DNA from: Spongospora subterranea
Lineage: Eukaryota; Endomyxa; Phytomyxea; Plasmodiophorida; Plasmodiophoridae
Direction of reading: 5' to 3'
DNA length: 10,408 bases
NCBI GenBank assembly: GCA_900404475.1
Contig: OUQQ01000686.1
Location: 1-10,408, forward strand
Positions within the stretch are counted from its first letter, which is position 1. Every line of letters begins with the position of its first letter. This document shows positions 7,574 through 10,408 of this stretch, one piece after another. The translations under genes were made by a program, and so were the position numbers. A model generated the notes under the pieces. That model was not told the DNA's origin. It did not search any database and saw only the letters and a list, made by a program, of their open reading frames with translations.

Positions 7574-7849
7574 TTAGCTTGATAATCGTCTGAGAGTGTC
7601 TGTGGGGGCTTCCTGAACATATATTTGTTCTCTCATGTTCCGTTTGACTAAGAGTTGGTTACACTGATTTAATGCCTTCCAAGCGCCAGCCACCCATGCC
7701 GTTGCATATGGGCTGAAGATATATGAGCGGGACGCAAGCACGAAGTCGGTAGTGTCGGTTTGCTGCAGATTTTGTGTGCATTTTGGTAGATTGGAGCCAA
7801 AGCAAAGCAAGCTACTGTACTGAAAGTATTCAATATTTCCGGAGTTCAT
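7574..7849 (-). CDS. Unidentified 91-residue ORF
   Basis: ATG-started, 91 residues, ending in TAA. Composition is balanced, with an aromatic/alanine-rich semi-hydrophobic stretch around YIFSPYATAWVAGAW in its second half. No family recognised. Plus-strand frames over most of this stretch are broken, so if anything is coding here it is this strand. It precedes ICln on the same strand but sits next to the region of decayed elements, so it may be a fragment. Confidence 0.3.
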   Translation of the reverse strand: MNSGNIEYFQYSSLLCFGSNLPKCTQNLQQTDTTDFVLASRSYIFSPYATAWVAGAWKALNQCNQLLVKRNMREQIYVQEAPTDTLRRLSS

Positions 7850-8046
7850 ATCGCGTTGATGTCAACCGCAGACACATGATGTTGACACAACATCCTGTGC
7901 ATTGGGCGACGTACAGTACACTGATGAAGCAGGAGGAGACTACGTTTTCCGACGAGAATGCCCCTGTTGTCCATCGGAACACGATCAAATCATATTTTGG
8001 CGGAGTCCAGGTAGCTGTGCACTTTTTCGAACAAGACAATTGTTGA
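7774..8046 (+). CDS. Doubtful ORF, 90 residues, near transposon relics
   Basis: A plus-strand open frame without an early ATG (first ATGs near 7876), ending in TGA. The second half looks protein-like (e.g. FSDENAPVVHRNTIKSYFGG), with no motif I can name. It overlaps a weaker minus-strand frame (7830-8087) and the end of the ORF at 7574-7849. Most likely a fragment belonging to the broken frames that follow on the same strand. Confidence 0.2.
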   Translation: MCILVDWSQSKASYCTESIQYFRSSYRVDVNRRHMMLTQHPVHWATYSTLMKQEETTFSDENAPVVHRNTIKSYFGGVQVAVHFFEQDNC

Positions 8047-8096
8047 TGTAATCTTTGGCGAAATGCTTTTTCACCCCGATGATTCAAACAAAGTAA

Positions 8097-8884
8097 TCAC
8101 AAAGAGCGGGATTTGGCAATTTTCGAGGATGTCTTAGGGCGGAGGAAGACGAGGGTGACTCAGACATGCAGACGGATGGTTATCGTCATCGTTTTCAGGA
8201 ATCCAGCCCAGTTTCATCTGATCATTCAATGCAGGCGCGTCGTCCCGTGGCGTCCCGGATGACGAAGGACAGATCGTCCATTGGCAACGTCAGTGAAGGC
8301 AAAGTCACCAGTTATATTCGGATATAGTGTGCTCTGAATCTGCAATAACTCTCTGAAGCGGTATCCTCCGCATCCTTCTCGCTTGCTATGGATATGTCTA
8401 CACACATGGCCATCCCTTCCTACCTACATGGTTAATTCACCAGCCCAGCTGGAGCGTTCTTTGAAGTTCAAAAGGAGCTTCTTTTGCCTGGCAAATCTCA
8501 TCTCTTGTTCACGAACTGAGAAGATATTTGTCAACGCAGTCTGTTTTATGTAATTCTAATCTTGGTTTTTTAAATTGGAACCCACTTTCATGATGATGAG
8601 ATTGTGACAGGCAAAAGACGTTCCCTTTGAATTTCGAAGAACGACTCCAGCTGCTCGAAGGGCTCCTCTCTCTGTATGGGTCTTGATTTGACGTTCAGTT
8701 TCAAATTTGTGTCGGCTCGAAAGTCAGCAAACGACTTTTTTCCAGTCCCAAATCTGACACGAGTCAACTCGATATTGACGAGCCATATTTTTTATATTAT
8801 TTGGGAGGAGTACGCATCAGTGGTTATCTGATGCGTCTAAGCAATTATTGTGCATTGCACACGTCGACGTGGCATGGTTCATGA
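8097..8884 (+). pseudogene. Patchwork of broken plus-strand coding fragments
   Basis: Successive open frames in different phases look like protein but have no coherent start or splice signals: 8097-8327 (76 codons, acidic start then Ser/Arg-rich), 8338-8553 (71 codons), 8631-8831 (66 codons) and 8600-8884 (interrupted by TGA at 8684-8686). One frame near 8380-8510 gives YLHG, a stop, then PGKSHLL, which faintly resembles the spacing of a Ty1/copia reverse transcriptase block (YLHGEL...PGK.HLVC); the resemblance is too short to assign. The frame switches and internal stops are what a decayed mobile element or gene would show. Confidence 0.35.
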
Positions 8885-9185
8885 CGAAAAGGCCAATGAA
8901 TTTCGGAGAAATACAAATAGATCCAGAATGACAAGGGGAACCCATTGATATAAACAAAAAAGACGCCAAAACTATTGGCACACATAGAATCATACCTATA
9001 TACCCCCAGCTAAAAAATCGGAGAGTTGAAATGGCCCAAGGCTCAAAATGGCCCAAAAATGGCCTAAACGCTCGATTTGGCCAAAATGGCTCAAAGTTAA
9101 TCCTGATTCTTCTCGAATCTAGCCCTCACTTTTTAATAGATAATCAATGTCGTCGAAGAGAAGCATTGTGTAAGATGGTTTTTAA
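8885..9185. other. No confident gene; contains ATGGCC-rich short repeats
   Basis: A 54-codon ATG frame (9031-9195) can be read, but its start is made of the short repeats below. A minus-strand 79-residue ORF (9056-8817) spans the same ground. Neither has a domain. The region lies directly upstream of the transposase relic and may contain its original 5' part. Confidence 0.35.
9031..9097 (+). repeat. Cluster of short ATGGCC/ATGGCTC repeats
   Basis: Within 67 bp the motif (A)AATGGCYYAA recurs about four times (9031, 9047, 9058 and, diverged, 9085), with a TTGGCCAAAA variant between. Seen directly; looks like slippage-type expansion. Confidence 0.55.
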
Positions 9186-10009
9186 AAATACGTAATATCC
9201 TCGACTTCTGAAAACGGCACGAAATCCAACCGCTGCAGTGAACGTGGCGCCACAAATCACAGGCCAGTGGTAGTATTGCCCAATGGAACCGTCCAGGTCA
9301 GGGATCAACAGCAGTCTCACTGCTGCCACCCTAGACTTGATCATGAAATTGACGTGCAGGTCAAGAATGTCGAGGAGGAGGTCGGTGTTGTGAAAGGGGC
9401 TGCGATTCATTGGTATATTGATGATGTCAATTATTTTCAGATGAATGGAATGATTGATGATCTTGCTGAAACTGACCGTTCACGAACCGCAACCTCAATC
9501 TGGGTGGAAGTCAGCTTCTAGACAAGTATAAAACCGATCCGGTTAAGATGATGACGAAGTCGGAGAGCAAGCAGCGGGTACAGTACGCCGCGCATGATGG
9601 GTCATCCTGGTTTATACAAAACGCTAAAACAACCAGGTATCCATTTGTTCGTGAACACAACATGCAAAGTTGTCCCGGCTCCTTTTAAACAGCTTCTGGT
9701 GGTGATGGCAAAAAACATGGTCAACGACTTGTATTTGTCGTGTTTCTTTGTTTTGATGACCGGCCAAACCGCTAGTTTATACAGCATGGCAATTTGATCA
9801 AAGCGGTCATTGGAACAACAATCAATCCAGGCAGTGGCACCTGTGATTTTGAACGAGCTTTGATCAATGCTGTTAAAGGTACATGATGTGTTGCAACTGA
9901 TTCTATGATCTGTAGAAGGTGACAATTTTTTCAATGTATTTGGGGACAGATTATGGAATTGTCGGAGGCTTTTTCCAGTAAAAACAAGCCAATCGAAGGG
10001 TCCTTTTGA
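9186..10009 (+). mobile_element. Decayed Mutator-like (MULE) transposase
   Basis: Frame 1 (9186-9475) reads like the FLYWCH-type zinc domain found in front of MULE transposases: NRCSERG near 9231, LPNGTV, then QSHCCHP. Near 9475 the reading shifts to frame 2, which continues to 10009 with internal stops TAA 9686, TAG 9773, TGA 9884 and TGA 9920. Frame 2 contains TCDFERALINAVKG (about 9841-9882), the block around the second catalytic Asp of MULE transposases (TDFE.A..NA). About 15 codons later comes QFFQCIWGQIMEL (9923-9961), corresponding to the C.FH..Q..W..I...GL block that follows it; the histidine position is Gln here. Order and spacing fit the family. One frameshift plus four stops mean it cannot encode an active enzyme. 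Terminal inverted repeats were not located. The 139-residue ORF on the opposite strand (10021-9602) is judged a shadow. Confidence 0.58.
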
Positions 10010-10084
10010 AATTGACATCATCAGATCATTCAGTCACTTGCTTGATGAGGTCAGAGATCTTGGACGCGCTAACCGTTATTGAGT

Positions 10085-10408
10085 ATGAGATTACGACGGT
10101 GGGATTTCAGTACTTCCGTGCTTTATTGGCTTTGGAAAGTGTACTTTCAATACTTTCAGTTAGTTCAGTCTGGCATCGCTCTTCCTCCATCACACCGGCC
10201 TGACTTTACTCCCAATGCCAACACGGTCCCCAGCCGATTTACTATGTTTGAATTGCAGCTGCAGAACCAAATATCGCCGGCTGATAGTAATCAGCACTGG
10301 CTATTCAACTCTTTCGATGGACTCAGCTTTGCTCCAAGGTCCGGATCTGAACAATTATCGGATCAAATTACTGTGATTGAGTCCAATCACAGTAAAGATA
10401 TCGATTCT
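10085..10408 (+). CDS. Open frame running off the right edge, unidentified
   Basis: From the ATG at 10085 the frame stays open for 108 codons to the end of the window; upstream it is closed by TAA at 10070. The first 30 residues are rich in Trp, Tyr and Phe and may be non-coding; a TTTCAG acceptor before 10162 and another shortly after would place an exon start there in the same frame. From about residue 35 on the peptide is convincingly protein-like, hydrophilic, with Ser, Asn and Gln (e.g. LPPSHRPDFTPNANTVPSRF). No domain recognised. It could be the 5' part of a host gene or, less likely, a distal part of the neighbouring transposase. Confidence 0.42.
   Translation, partial: MRLRRWDFSTSVLYWLWKVYFQYFQLVQSGIALPPSHRPDFTPNANTVPSRFTMFELQLQNQISPADSNQHWLFNSFDGLSFAPRSGSEQLSDQITVIESNHSKDIDS

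Noticed and set aside
8817..9056. 79-residue hydrophobic minus-strand ORF
   Set aside because: No start context, domain or splice partner; overlaps short repeats and plus-strand relic frames.
9602..10021. 139-residue minus-strand ORF
   Set aside because: Opposite strand carries MULE transposase blocks in the correct order; the minus product shows no motif.

Overview
The window looks like nuclear DNA of a compact-genome microbial eukaryote; I cannot place it further from sequence. The main evidence is three minus-strand genes whose reading frames join only across GT-AG introns, mostly 44-150 bp, with one of 254 bp. One of them is recognisably ICln (CLNS1A), a eukaryotic Sm-protein assembly chaperone, and another has a signal peptide, a von Willebrand factor D (VWD) domain start and a C-terminal membrane anchor. 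No bacterial operon signals, rRNA, tRNA or CRISPR array were seen. The standard genetic code fits the confident genes.

Layout. Positions 1-1000 hold a doubtful small ORF and a cluster of repeats, including a 182-bp near-perfect hairpin (443-624). Positions 988-1302 hold an open frame interrupted by one TGA that may lie inside a 51-bp intron. Positions 1545-1735 are a pyrimidine-rich minisatellite. It is followed by two small plus-strand membrane-protein genes: a three-helix protein (1792-2118) and a one-helix zinc-ribbon protein ending in a PPPPY motif (2249-2488, possibly spliced onward). Positions 2500-3298 hold only short candidate ORFs.

The well-supported core is a tandem of three minus-strand genes, reading right to left: ICln (7440-6636, three exons), the VWD-type membrane protein (6361-5172, two exons) and an unrecognised basic, charged protein of about 428 residues (4932-3299, four or five exons). 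Gaps between them are about 240-275 bp. Their functions are not obviously linked, so the tandem looks like ordinary gene packing.

From about 7570 to the right edge the sequence changes character. It is a patchwork of short, protein-like but stop- and frameshift-broken frames. The best explained part (9186-10009, plus strand) reads as a decayed Mutator-like (MULE) transposase. Nearby fragments (8097-8884) are probably also relics, of unknown origin. At the right edge an open frame (10085-10408) runs out of the window.
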